Position numbers and translations under genes: made by a program. The notes beneath the pieces were generated by a model, which ran no database searches, was not told the origin of the DNA, and saw only the letters and a list, made by a program, of their open reading frames with translations. A DNA stretch of 64,000 bases from Candidula unifasciata (Eukaryota; Mollusca; Gastropoda; Stylommatophora; Geomitridae). Below, in pieces: positions 32,182 through 42,527 of this stretch (positions are counted from its first letter, which is position 1; every line of letters begins with the position of its first letter). The stretch spans positions 1 to 64,000 of the forward strand of contig CAJHNH020000552.1 of the NCBI GenBank assembly GCA_905116865.2, read 5' to 3'.

Positions 32182-32424
32182 AAAAATAATTATAAGATAG
32201 TGCTGAAAAAAAGTAATTACAGAATGTATTATCTTTTATTTTTGAGTTGATGTGTAGATTATATTTTATTATGAAGAGAATTGGTAATTGTTAATAACAT
32301 TGAAACTCTAACATAGATTCCTACAGTATTTTGAATACAGTCTTTTCAACACCAGCTGTAGATCTTAAGCATTGCAAACAAGGAGACAGATAAGACACTT
32401 AGTGGTCTAGCTGTGAGTTTAAAC

Positions 32425-32539
32425 ATGCCTAATAAAACATATACACATGAGATGTCTTACAGATGTGATGATTGTGGTGCATCTTGATCTTCAGTTGACA
32501 GGCTGTATTACCACTTCAGAGTACACACTCTAGGGAAAC
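32425..32539 (+). pseudogene. Broken 5' end of ZNF2
   Basis: The ATG at 32425 matches the ZNF1 start and the first residues are the same (MPNKTYTHEMSYRC). TGA then replaces a Cys codon in finger 1 (32486), and a 5-bp deletion near 32540 shifts the frame relative to the following array. The ancestral start therefore cannot reach the open array. Confidence 0.8.
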
Positions 32540-35137
32540 AAGTGTGATGATTGTGGTGCATGTTTCACTCATACTAATGGTCTGAAGCCCCACCAGAGTA
32601 CGCATACCGGAGATAAACCTTACAAGTGTGATGATTGTTTTGCTTCTTTTACTGAATCTATATATCTGAAGAGCCAGAAGAGATCACATACAGGAGAGAT
32701 ACCTTACAAGTGTGATGATTGTTGTGCATTTTTTGCTGTATCTTGGAGTTTGAAGAAACACACAATTATACATACAGGGGAGAAACCTTACAAATGTAAT
32801 GATTGTGGTGCATGTTTTAATCAATCTTGTAGTCTGAAGCGCCACATGAGAATGCATACAATAGAGAAATCTCACAAGAGTGGTGATTGTGGTGCATGTT
32901 TTTATTATAGTAATAGCCTGAGAAACCATAAGAGAATTCATTCAGGAAAGAAACGTTACAAATGTGATGATTGTGGTGCATCTTGCACAGGTGTTTTTAG
33001 TCTAAAGCATCACATCTTATCACACATAGGAGAAAAGCAATACAAGTGTAATGTTTGTGGTGCATGTTTTTATTATAATAAAAACCTGAGAAGCCATAAG
33101 AGAATTCATTTAGGAGAGAAACCTTACAAGTGTGATGATTGTGATACATGTTGTACTAAGTCTTGTAGTCTGAAGTACCATAAAAGAATACATACAGGGG
33201 AGAAACCTTACAAGTGTGATGATTGTGGTGCATGTTTTAATCAAGCTGGTAATCTGAATAGTCACAAAAGAGTACATTCAGGAGAAAAACCTTACAAGTG
33301 TGATGATTGTGGTGCATGTTTTACTCAAGCTGGTCATCTGAAGAGTCACAAAAGAGCACATTCAGGAGAAAAACCTTACAAGTGTGATGATTGTAGTGCG
33401 TGTTTTACTCACGCTACAAGTCTGAAGAGTCACAAAAGAGCACATTCAGGAGAGAAACCTTACAAATGTGATGATTGTGGTGCATCTTGCACAAATGTCT
33501 TCAGTCTAAAGAAACACATGATATCACATATAGGAGAAAAACAATACAAGTGTCATGCTTGTGGTGCATGTTTTTTTAATGGTAATAGCCTGAGAAACCA
33601 TAAGAGAATTCATTTAGGAGAGAAACCTTACAAGTGTGATGATTGTGGTGCATGTTTTACTAAGTCTTGCAGTCTGAAGTACCACAAAAGAACACATACA
33701 GGGGAAAAACCTTACAAGTGTGATGATTGTGGTGCATGTTTTACTCAAGCTGGTAATCTTAAGAGTCACAAAAGAGCACATTCAGGGGAAAAACCTTACA
33801 AGTGTGATGATTGTGGTGCATGTTTTACTCATGCTATTAGTCTGAAGATTCACAAAAGAGCACATTCAGGCGAGAAACCTTACAAGTGTGATGATTGTGG
33901 TGCATGTTTTACTCAAGCTAGTAATCTGAAGAGTCACAAAAGAGCACATTCAGGAGAAAAACCTTACAAGTGTGATGATTGTTTTGCATGTTTTACTCAA
34001 GCTGGTTATCTGAAGAGCCACAAAAGAGCACATTCAGGAGAGAAACCTTACAAATGTGATGATTGTAGTGCATGTTTTACTCACGCTACTAGTCTGAAGA
34101 GTCACAAAAGATCACATTCAGGAGAGAAACCTTACAAGTGTGATGATTGTGGTGCATGTTTTACTCAAGCTAGTAGTCTGAAGAGACACAAAAGAGCACA
34201 TTCAGCAGAAAAACATTACAAGTGTGATGATTGTAGTGCATATTTTACTCAAGCTGGTAATCTGAAGATTCACAAAAGACTACATTCAGGAGAAAAACCT
34301 TACAAGTGTGATGATTGTAGGGCATGTTTTACTCATGTTACTAGTCTGAAGAATCACAAAAGAGTACATTCAGGAGAAAAACCTTACAAGTGTGATGATT
34401 GTAGTGCATGTTTTACTCATGCTACTAGTCTGAAGAGTCACAAACGATCACATTTAGGAGAGCAACCTTACAAGTGTGATGATTGTGGTGCATGTTTTAC
34501 TCATGCTAGTAGTTTGAAGAGTCACAAAAGAGTAAATTCAGGAGAGAAACCTTACAAGTGTGATGATTGTGGTGCATGTTTTACTCATGCTAGTAGTCTG
34601 AAGATTCACAAAAGAGCACATTCAGGCGAGAAACCTTACAAGTGTGATGATTGTGGTGCATGTTTTACTCAAGCTAGTAATCTAAAGAGTCACAAAAGAG
34701 CACATTCAGGAGAAAAACCTTACAAGTGTGATGATTGTTTTGCATGTTTTACTCAAGCTGGTTATCTGAAGAGTCACAAAAGAGTACATTCAGGAGAAAA
34801 ACCTTACAAGTGTGATGATTGTTTTGCATGTTTTACTCAAGCTGGTCATCTGAAGTGTCACAAAAGATCACATTCAGGAGACAAACCTTACACGTGTGAT
34901 GATTGTAGTGCATGTTTTACTCAAGCAGGTCATCTGAAGAGTCACAAAAGAGCACATTCAGGAGAGAAACCTTACAAATGTGAGGATTGTGGTGCATCTT
35001 GCACAGATGTCTTCAGTCTAAAGCACCACATGTTTTCACATATCGGACAAAAACAGTACAAGTGTCATGTTTGTGGTGCATGTTTTATTTATAGTAATAG
35101 CCTGAGAAACCACAAGAGAATTCATACAGGAGAATAG
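32540..35137 (+). CDS. ZNF2: C2H2 zinc-finger array, 28 fingers, no native start
   Basis: Open from 32540 to TAG at 35135-35137. Two leading fingers are damaged (one has SQKR in place of SHKR). From about 32750 there are 28 C2H2 units with consensus CDDCGACFTQAGNLKSHKRAH and S/TGEKPYKC linkers. Finger 2 lacks its first Cys (HKSGDC) and finger 21 ends HKRVN, not H. Fingers 13-15 and 22-24 are a duplicated three-finger block offset by exactly 756 bp, sharing the rare 'caggcgag' linker. No ATG lies at the head of the frame; the first is around 32848 inside finger 1. Either translation uses an upstream exon or internal ATG, or the copy is a recent pseudogene. The expected product binds DNA. Confidence 0.65.
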   Translation, partial: KCDDCGACFTHTNGLKPHQSTHTGDKPYKCDDCFASFTESIYLKSQKRSHTGEIPYKCDDCCAFFAVSWSLKKHTIIHTGEKPYKCNDCGACFNQSCSLKRHMRMHTIEKSHKSGDCGACFYYSNSLRNHKRIHSGKKRYKCDDCGASCTGVFSLKHHILSHIGEKQYKCNVCGACFYYNKNLRSHKRIHLGEKPYKCDDCDTCCTKSCSLKYHKRIHTGEKPYKCDDCGACFNQAGNLNSHKRVHSGEKPYKCDDCGACFTQAGHLKSHKRAHSGEKPYKCDDCSACFTHATSLKSHKRAHSGEKPYKCDDCGASCTNVFSLKKHMISHIGEKQYKCHACGACFFNGNSLRNHKRIHLGEKPYKCDDCGACFTKSCSLKYHKRTHTGEKPYKCDDCGACFTQAGNLKSHKRAHSGEKPYKCDDCGACFTHAISLKIHKRAHSGEKPYKCDDCGACFTQASNLKSHKRAHSGEKPYKCDDCFACFTQAGYLKSHKRAHSGEKPYKCDDCSACFTHATSLKSHKRSHSGEKPYKCDDCGACFTQASSLKRHKRAHSAEKHYKCDDCSAYFTQAGNLKIHKRLHSGEKPYKCDDCRACFTHVTSLKNHKRVHSGEKPYKCDDCSACFTHATSLKSHKRSHLGEQPYKCDDCGACFTHASSLKSHKRVNSGEKPYKCDDCGACFTHASSLKIHKRAHSGEKPYKCDDCGACFTQASNLKSHKRAHSGEKPYKCDDCFACFTQAGYLKSHKRVHSGEKPYKCDDCFACFTQAGHLKCHKRSHSGDKPYTCDDCSACFTQAGHLKSHKRAHSGEKPYKCEDCGASCTDVFSLKHHMFSHIGQKQYKCHVCGACFIYSNSLRNHKRIHTGE

Positions 35138-35350
35138 CCTTACAAATGTGATGATTGTGGTGCATCTAACACTGGCATCTTCAGTCTTAAGCATCACATA
35201 TTAACACATACAAGAGAGAAACCTCACAAGTGTGATACTTGTAGTGAATCATTTATGAGACCTGGATTATTTTCAGAACATAAGAAAAGGCATGTAAGAA
35301 AGAAAGTGTACAGGTGAGATGATTGTGATGGATTTTGCTAAATATCCCAA
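35138..35350 (+). pseudogene. Fingers beyond the shared stop of ZNF2
   Basis: After GGAGAATAG come [37 protein letters not shown] and a last finger cut by TGA. The linker stop is identical in ZNF1, so it arose before the two copies separated. Confidence 0.75.
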
Positions 35351-35539
35351 TTTAAAGAACATTTAAATGTGCACGATCATCATTATCATGTGCCATGCTA
35401 TTAAGCATGATCACCAGAATCACAGATCAGTTCAGTGTTTCTGTCTCTCCCCGTCCTTCTGGTCATGCCATCCAGGAGTTTATCTCTTTTGCTCTTTTTT
35501 CCTTCTATCCTGCCAGCTGTTACCAAGTTCTCGAGTCTA

Positions 35540-35835
35540 TTCCTCTCCCCGGTAAGGGCTGCGATTTTTTCACGTGGACTTGGACTTCTTATAATTCTCC
35601 CTGGTCTCTGGCTAGTGAGATGGGACGCCCGTGTGCATTGTTGCACCCAAAAAAATCCCTTGATAGTTGGAAATCAAAAAGAGTAGCTTACCTGCGCTGC
35701 CTGGACAAAATTTGGAGTTGAAAATCTACCCAAAGTATTTCAGTATCCTTGCCGGTGCTACAGAGCCTGTGCACTGTGCTGAGCTTCTTCGGACTCAGAC
35801 TTGAGTTAGAAGAAGAATGGAGCACTTGCTACTAG
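35540..35835 (+). repeat. Dispersed SINE-like repeat
   Basis: Shares 'gtaagggctg', 'tccctggtctctgg', 'atttggagttgaaaatctac', 'gctacagagcctgtgcactg' and 'gacttgagttagaagaa' with 52800-53100. Only its tail is present at 20447-20510. No A/B boxes were confidently found. Confidence 0.7.
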
Positions 35836-35839
35836 ATTT

Positions 35840-36035
35840 TCCTAGTTGTCTGCAATTAAAGCTGTATCATCTGCATATCTGATATCGGTGATGTTACATC
35901 CTCCCATGATAATCGCCTTTATATCTTTCAGATGTCACATAATATTTTCACGATATAAAGAAAAAAGATCCAGAGACGTTACACATCCATGTCACACACC
36001 TGTCTTGATTGGTTGCTACAGACCTATTTCATTAT
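35840..36035 (-). mobile_element. LINE RT palm fragment
   Basis: Segmental copy of 21050-21245. On the minus strand, a GG..I..IRYADDTALIAD-like RT core with the QGC box upstream. The rest of the LINE is deleted. Confidence 0.75.
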
Positions 36036-36049
36036 CGATTCTAGTATCT

Positions 36050-36165
36050 AGTCAAGACTGGGTCAAGATAGGAGCCAAGGTCATTTTTGAAAAAAGGCAT
36101 CGCCAGAACCCGAACCCATGACCTTCCGATCCACAGCTACACCACGGCAGCTCCCATATTTCAGT
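36050..36165 (-). mobile_element. SINE, partial
   Basis: Matches the 5' half (tRNA-related part) of the SINE at 22365-22567, including the GGGTTCGGGTTC-type B-box. The body is missing. Confidence 0.7.
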
Positions 36166-36198
36166 GCCCCGCAGTTAATAGCGCTAGTCCTATGTTGA

Positions 36199-36613
36199 TT
36201 GGCTCTGTGCCTCTTAACTTGGCTGTACCGATCTTTGCTTAAAATGTGTGCATCAGTGATGTGGACACAATGCTCGCCGAAGTTCTCTGATCGTCCTAGC
36301 TCTTTAATGGCACTATCAATGTTGGCCCAATCCAAAGCATGGTCATTATTAATGGTGCATATTATTATGAGGCTGGGTCAACCTCTAAGAACAATACTGG
36401 TTGATCGTAAAATATTGGCTGAAATATAAATTATATTTACTCTTCAATCTTCTGGGTGGTGAGCCACTGTATAACAAAGTGGATGTGGTGAAGGCTCAAT
36501 GGGATCAAATGGACAATGCAAAAGAACAGATAACAAATCCATACACTGAGATACTAATTGAAGGAGTTGGTGGAGGGGGTGCATGTAGAGGTTTTGGAAG
36601 ATATTCAACATAG
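36199..36613. other. Copy of the unassigned segment, short ORF intact
   Basis: Paralogue of 22613-23035. Plus strand 36437-36613 is open: GGEPLYNKVDVVKAQWDQMD, NPYTEILIEG, then a GVGGGGACRGFGR segment. Few differences from copy 1. Family unknown. Confidence 0.35.
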
Positions 36614-37359
36614 TCAGGTTGCAACTGATACTATTTGCATGTTAACTCTTCGTTGGCTACTGAAGAAGGGGATGGAGTATGTATGGGAATTCCCGAGAAC
36701 TGATGTCACTTCTTGATTGTTCATTCATTCATTTACTTTTTTCTCTCTTATTGATTTTATGAACTTCCTAATTGCCATTTGTGATGTAATAAAACCATGT
36801 GTGTCAAGTACTTTTATGTTGTACAACCACATCACATAGGCTACAAGATTTGGTAGGGAATCCATAGGCCTTTCCTGGGACAGTACCATATTATAGGTTG
36901 TTAGGGCTAGTGTTCAATAAATAGCAACTACTTCTAAGCCTTACCCTAACCTTAATATACAGTGGAATGTTCTGGGGATTTCCCTACCAGATCTCGAAGC
37001 CAACGTGATGTGGTTGTATTAAAATAAAGAACCCATGTCCCTATATTGAAGTTATTACATTTATATTCTTTTGATTTAAAAAAATAATAGTGTTGTTGAT
37101 GCCAGTATGTTCTATGTTAATGTTCTCTATAATCTAAAGACAGAATATGATAAGCTAAAACTGCTTTTATAAAAAGAAGAGCATTTTATGCAGTAAATCC
37201 ATGCCACTGGAGGTTAGAAAAAAAAAGAGTACTTGCATGCTATATAGAGCTGGTTTTAACATTAGTTTACTTAGTTGCTCCTTTTCTACATTAAGGTGTA
37301 GAGGTTTGCCATAGAGATTGTGAGAATTCTCTATCACCGGTTTTTGTGTGTGGCTTTGT

Positions 37360-37690
37360 TCCATTCGAGTCCTCAGTTAGGGACTGCTGTTCTTCCCAGT
37401 AAACCCTGGGTCGTGTTGGTGGTCTGGTTGCCTGATTCTTGGCCTCCCATGCCTGCCGTGGTGGCCAATGCTCTCCCATCCTGCATACATGTCAAAACCA
37501 TCTAACTGTGGCTGATTCACTTAGATTGTAAAGCCTGGGTTTCAAGATCATGATGTATTGTGATTGCGAACTTTGTCACTTGGACCAGCTTTCTCAGATA
37601 CCTTATTTCTGAGGCCTGAAGCTGGCTTCTGTGAGCTGTTGTCATTGCTCATGACTCATTCCCATACGTCAGAACTGGCACGTAGGTAGA
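37360..37690 (-). pseudogene. LINE post-RT fragment (copy of 24300-24612)
   Basis: Same YGNES, QASEMRYLRKLV-type region and GHxCRM with a basic tail on the minus strand. Indels differ from copy 1. Confidence 0.7.
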
Positions 37691-37699
37691 TGGTTTTAA

Positions 37700-37930
37700 T
37701 ATATATCTGTGAATCCTGGATAAATAACCAACAAGCCAAAAGCTTTCTTGAGGCCTTGGAAATGTGGTTTTACATTTTATAGAAGAATTCTTCAGACCGC
37801 CAAAAAGAGCAATCCAGATGTTTTGAAAGAGGTGAGACCTCAAAGACAAATTATCACATACATCAGAAAGAGACAGCCATCAATTTTTAGTCATATTATA
37901 AGAAGGGCCACTAGAAATTCTAGTGGGTAA
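37700..37930 (+). pseudogene. LINE post-RT fragment (copy of 24625-24870)
   Basis: CGFTFYRRILQTAKKSNPDV and RKRQPSIFSHIIRRATRN on plus, head-to-head with the minus-strand fragment as in copy 1. Confirms the duplicated arrangement. Confidence 0.75.
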
Positions 37931-38029
37931 AATGGAAGACAATGTGAGAAGATTAATAACAGCCTTTTGTCATGGCATGGAGGTTTGTCAGCACACAAAC
38001 TGATACATGCTGGTGATGATCACAGGTTG

Positions 38030-38860
38030 GGGAGAGACAATGTTACTGATATTTTAGTGCAGGTTGTATCAAACGCTGAACATTGACGAAAATTTATTAT
38101 GATGTTTTTACCAGTGCCACTCTATCAAGCAGTGATATTTTAGGACTATGTATGCCAACCACTCAACCAAAAGACCATTTGAGCTCTGACTCTGATGATG
38201 ATGATGATGAATGTCACTGCAAGCACAACATGTATCACAGTCAGATGTTTTGGCATGCATAGACAAAATTAACATTGACATGATGCAGACTGAGTGGTTA
38301 GATGATGTAATCTCACCATTTGTTGCATTTAAACATGCTGCGGAAAGACATTTTATTTAATTAATGTTTGAATTTTCATATGGTTGTAATCTTATACCTT
38401 CTAAAATAATTAAATATTTCAACATTTCTGACATTGTATTGCTATTTATTTGTTCAATCATGATGTTTCTAGCTTGTATAATTGTTGTACTTAGTGCTAG
38501 TACTTGATTTTAGTGTACATTCTCTGTTGTGTGTGCTGTCTGGATAAGCAGAAGTCCTGATAAGTGGGACAATTTTCTTAGGTCCCTATCACTTCTACTT
38601 ATCCAGACTCGCCTGTGAAATGAGATGCATGAGAAAGTCTGTGAACAAAACCAAAAGAGTTCTTGTGAGAAATAAAAGCATTGGAGAAAGTTTTGGATCG
38701 ATGTCCATCATTAAATTCATTTACAAAGACTGAAAAATGTCCAATAATGCCAGAAATTAGAGCCTACAATATTAAAATGGAAACACCAAGAGGCAGAAGG
38801 AGACCTAGAATAAAATGGACTGAAGAAGCCACAGACAGATAGTATATTAGATGAAGATCC
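38030..38860 (+). pseudogene. Decayed copy of the unidentified ORF region
   Basis: Aligns to 24950-25720 with deletions: 'gatgttactgatattttag', an expanded 'gatgatgatgatgatgaa' acidic tract, and the 'gctgtctggataagcagaag' terminal-like sequence at 38538. Frames are lost. A LINE-like TPRGRRRPR.KWTEEATD tail appears at 38780-38840. Confidence 0.45.
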
Positions 38861-39259
38861 ATATCGGCTCTGCTACCTAACATCCGTTAAACTGTCACGC
38901 CAAGTGCACATAGCAGATTTTGACAAAATAAGAAGAGGTATTGCATACGTTAAGTGTAATGCTAGTTCAGACATCACAAGTAAATTCAAAGCATTTTGGT
39001 CCCACTGCAGGACACAGCCACTGGGATGTGAAGTGTTTGGTCTGAACTATCCCTTACATGAAAAGTAGCCTGGTCCTTTCTCTTAGTTGACAACTGTTTT
39101 TTTTTTCCACATACACACACACAGAGATCAGTCACGGAAAAGAATGGATGAATGCATCAGTAGACATGCACAGCGACTCTAAGGTTTTTATCACACTAGG
39201 AAGGTACTGCAGTCATCAGATTCGTGCGGCCGTAGACACAGAGGTAAGGGCACTGAGAT

Positions 39260-39845
39260 CAGCATTCACACCCAGAAGTTATCATCATCTACACAGATGG
39301 TTCCGTGAAGCGCGGATCAAGGTCAGCTTGGGCAAACACATCGCAAAGAATGGGTAAAACAATCAAGAGGACAGCGGTACTTACCAGGCAACCACGTCAA
39401 GCATGACCAAACAGCCTCACAGGCAGTTGAACATGCTTCCAATCATAGGAAAAGGCGGTATGCATGGGTAGAAATCATTTGAAAATCGCACTTAACCTTC
39501 CTCACCTGGATCTACACGTAAAGAGTAATGAGCGAGCGGACCAATTGGCAGGCAATGCACAAACGCATGTGTGAGGAAGCATGTGCAGAGAAGATATCGT
39601 CAACGATGTACGGTCTGGGCTAGTGAATAATGACGAATCTTTGACACTAACACAACTGCATGATATGGGAGTAAAGGTTGGTGAAGCACGTCTATACCCC
39701 TTTCGATGCTGAGATAGGATACATTCATGGGAACAGTTAGTAGAAATACCTTGGAGTGGCTGCTGCATCAGAGGAACTGAGCACGCATAGGAATGCCTAG
39801 TGTGTAGTGCAGTTGGTTGTGATTGTATTATGTAATTAAAATAAA
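39260..39845 (+). pseudogene. Non-LTR retrotransposon RNase H fragment
   Basis: YTDGSVKRGSRSAWA-type start at about 39292, then after frame changes HLDLHVKSNERADQLAGNAQ (the RNase H C-terminal ERAD motif), and a tail with EQLVEIPWSGCC. Related to the minus-strand fragment at 62915-63150. Not translatable as one frame. Confidence 0.8.
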
Positions 39846-39884
39846 ATGAAACCCATATTGATAAATTCATAAAAGAAAATAGCG

Positions 39885-40870
39885 CATAAAAGATTGTCGG
39901 TATCAGAAGGAAACAAAAATAAATACACTGTGGGAAGAAGAAAACCTGAGTATGTCATGACAGTGAAAATGTTGAATGGAAAGAGAGGCAGAGGTTTGAG
40001 TTTGGCATCATCACGTGGAAAACATCTGTCTTATCGTAGTCTTGGTCGAGGTTTCAGCTACACGGCAGTCAGGTTTCCCCATGCTTGCTTGGTTCCTTTG
40101 CCAGTGAATATCAAATAAAATGTCCCTCATTGTCTCGTTTAAAAAAACAGAACAGTAGTCCCGGAACAATCCAGAAATATAGGCACGCAGTAAATACATA
40201 TGGCATTTGCTAGAGGCGCCAAAGCCAACAGTCGCCACCAGAAATGCAATTTGTTGTTGATGGAAGTAGTCGGGCACGATATGTTGACTATACATAAGTA
40301 AAATTATAACATAATATATTTCACCAGCTCACACGTAAACTGGCTACCGGCCATTTAAATACCACGACTCCACCGCTGTACAAATGAAAGGAATTCCACA
40401 TGAAAAACACAGCTCGCATGGCTGCTTCACGTCCAACTTTAGCTATTATTACAGTTAGAATCGGTCATGGGCTGCACTAAGCACTAAACTCAGGAGCTCA
40501 GGCAGCGAAACCGTAGACTACCGTCCACATGTGGAGACTGCATTAGCAAAGCGCTGTCAGAAATAAAAAATAACTTCGAAGCTTAAGATTCTGCCATGCA
40601 TATCCTCCATTTTAGACCAGGAGCGTGAAACATCTGTGTCATAAATGATTAGCAGTAGACGAGACAGATCAGGTAATATCAGTTCCAACTTCATAGCTAA
40701 TGGGTCACCCCATAGTTGTTCCGTTCTTGTACCAGCAAAATCCACACAGAATGCCCGTCACTGTCCACTGTGACACAATTTGCATAGACTGGTCTCAACA
40801 AAGCCAATAGCATACTCACAAATTAAATGCATAAGGCATTTGAACTTTTCCCCTCCTTTCAAATTTTAGT
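39885..40870. repeat. Duplicated repeat block (pairs with 28890-29930)
   Basis: Same order of sequence as the first copy, with small deletions. Includes the minus-strand dispersed element at 40600-40790. No gene. Confidence 0.7.
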
Positions 40871-41430
40871 TTCCCAGTTAGTATGTTATAGTCACTTTCT
40901 ATATCAGCCTTTCTGCGTTGTTTAACATATTGTAAGTCGAATTTTCCTTTTATGAGAATATGGTCGATTTTGTTTTCTGTGTGTCTATCTGAAGCTGTCC
41001 TGTTTATGACAATATGGTCGATTTTGTTTTCTGTGTGTCTATCTGAAGCTGTCCTATTTATGACAATATGATCGATGTAGCTTTCTGTGTGTCCATCTAG
41101 AGTTCTCCTGTTTATGGAATATGGTCGATCTGGTTTTTTGTGTCCATCTGAAGCTTTCCAGTTCTTGAGAATGTGGTCAGTCTGGCTTTCTGTGTGTCCA
41201 TCTGGAGCTCTCCCGTTTATGAGAATGTAGTCAGTATGGTTGTCTGTGTGTCCATCTCGATGTCTTTGCGTGACCTTATGAATTATTTTATGAGGGAAGT
41301 GTCTTTATCTTATCAATAAATCATTTGCTCTAACGAAATCGCATACTTTCTCGCCGTTTCCCTGTTCCAGGCTATCCCATAGTTGTTTTTCTCCCTATGT
41401 GTTTTCCCTACCTGTACATTTAAGACTGTA
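40850..41430 (-). pseudogene. LINE endonuclease (EEP) domain with internal amplification
   Basis: Minus-strand frame: GDSLEQGNGEKVCDFVRAND, HFPHKIIHKVTQ, then repeated DGHTENKIDHI-type units, then FDLQYVKQRRKADIESDYNI and a GKLKFE end. This is the C-terminal half of an apurinic-type LINE endonuclease, where 'SPDGRTENQIDHI' holds a conserved catalytic-region Asp/His and 'RGAD..SDH.L' follows. Here the T.NQIDHI motif occurs about six times. Nearly open over about 180 codons. Confidence 0.8.
40943..41268. repeat. 54-bp minisatellite inside the LINE endonuclease
   Basis: 'gaagctgtcc' recurs at 40991 and 41045, and about six units of 'ttatgagaatatggtcgat' plus 'ctgtgtgtccatctg' can be traced. 54 bp is 18 codons, so the amplification kept the reading frame. 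Confidence 0.85.
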
Positions 41431-41552
41431 AAGGGTTATAGTTAGGATATATAAAAGAAAACGAAGAGGATGGGGATAGTGACAGGAAGAAGAAAATTAC
41501 TATAAGAAACGGTAATAATACAGTTATGGACCCTTTTTCCAAACAGATGGGC

Positions 41553-42460
41553 ATATAGTGCTAAACTATATTTTAAATACTAATCGGCACTGTTAGTGAC
41601 TTGGACAAAATCATGCCGGTGGCCTTTACATCCTAGGACTTTACGTGGTATCAATTTAAGGCTTGGGCGATCTAGGAGCTAATGTTATTTTTAAAGAAAG
41701 AAAAAAAGTCTGGTTTCGTCTGGACCTGAACCGAGACCTTCGGATTCTGAGGCGAGCGTCTAAATGACAGTTGTGAATACATACATATATATATATAATC
41801 GACCCCTCCCTTCAACCTGCCGTGTGGCTGAGGACATTAAAAATCAAGCAATAGCAAACATATGTCGGCCTGTCCTTTGTAGACTTTATTTCTACAGTCA
41901 CTGTGCTGGCAGCTAATCTTCTCCAAGTCCACGCCGTGTGGCAGTTTATCGCAGTATAAAAGTCATAACCTTCACGCAGGGCTGCCTATGCTGGGGGTTT
42001 CCCCCCAGATCTGGGTTTTTCTTAGACGCCTTAGGGAAATTTGGGTTTTTTTTTTAAATATATCCTTATATAAAAGTGGTAAATGTTTCGTTTCGTTACT
42101 ATAAATTTTTAACATTTTAACAATCTGGGTTTTTTTAATTGTTCTTTGTCTATGTATTGCTTGGGTTTTTGTTTCACTAAGCTGGGTTTTTCAAAAAAAT
42201 CCCATTGGCAGCCCAGTAATCACCAGTAATGGCAACTTGGAGCGTTTTGCTGTGTCAAGACAGAACCGATATCACTGCACTAGGAACATTTCAATACCTT
42301 GATACGTCCACGTCTTTAGCAGCCAACAAAGAGTTATATTTTCAATGGTATCAGTAGCGAATTTATTATAAGTATACTGTATGTCCGTCTTGCCTTTCCT
42401 CTGAGTGTTATAAGGGCCGGTCACATCCGACAGATTGTGCCGTTCAGTTCACATTGTTAA
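41553..42460. repeat. Composite P repeat, copy C
   Basis: SINE part (minus, 41553-41770), middle part ending at the 'cagtttatcgcagtata' site, and right part from 'agtaatggcaactt' to 'ttcagttcacattg'. It is interrupted by a MITE at 41977-42216. Confidence 0.7.
41977..42216. mobile_element. Short MITE-like insertion in P copy C
   Basis: Begins CAGGGCTGCC and ends GGCAGCCCAG, a near-perfect 10-bp inverted repeat. The interior repeats 'ctgggttttt' several times. Candidate 8-bp flanks CCTTCACG and TAATCACC agree at four positions only. Copies A and B of the host repeat lack it. Probably a non-autonomous hAT relative. Confidence 0.6.
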
Positions 42461-42527
42461 TAATAAATAATATATATTATTGATATTAATTACTGTAAAT
42501 ATAATATTAATATTAACTGAAGTCTTC

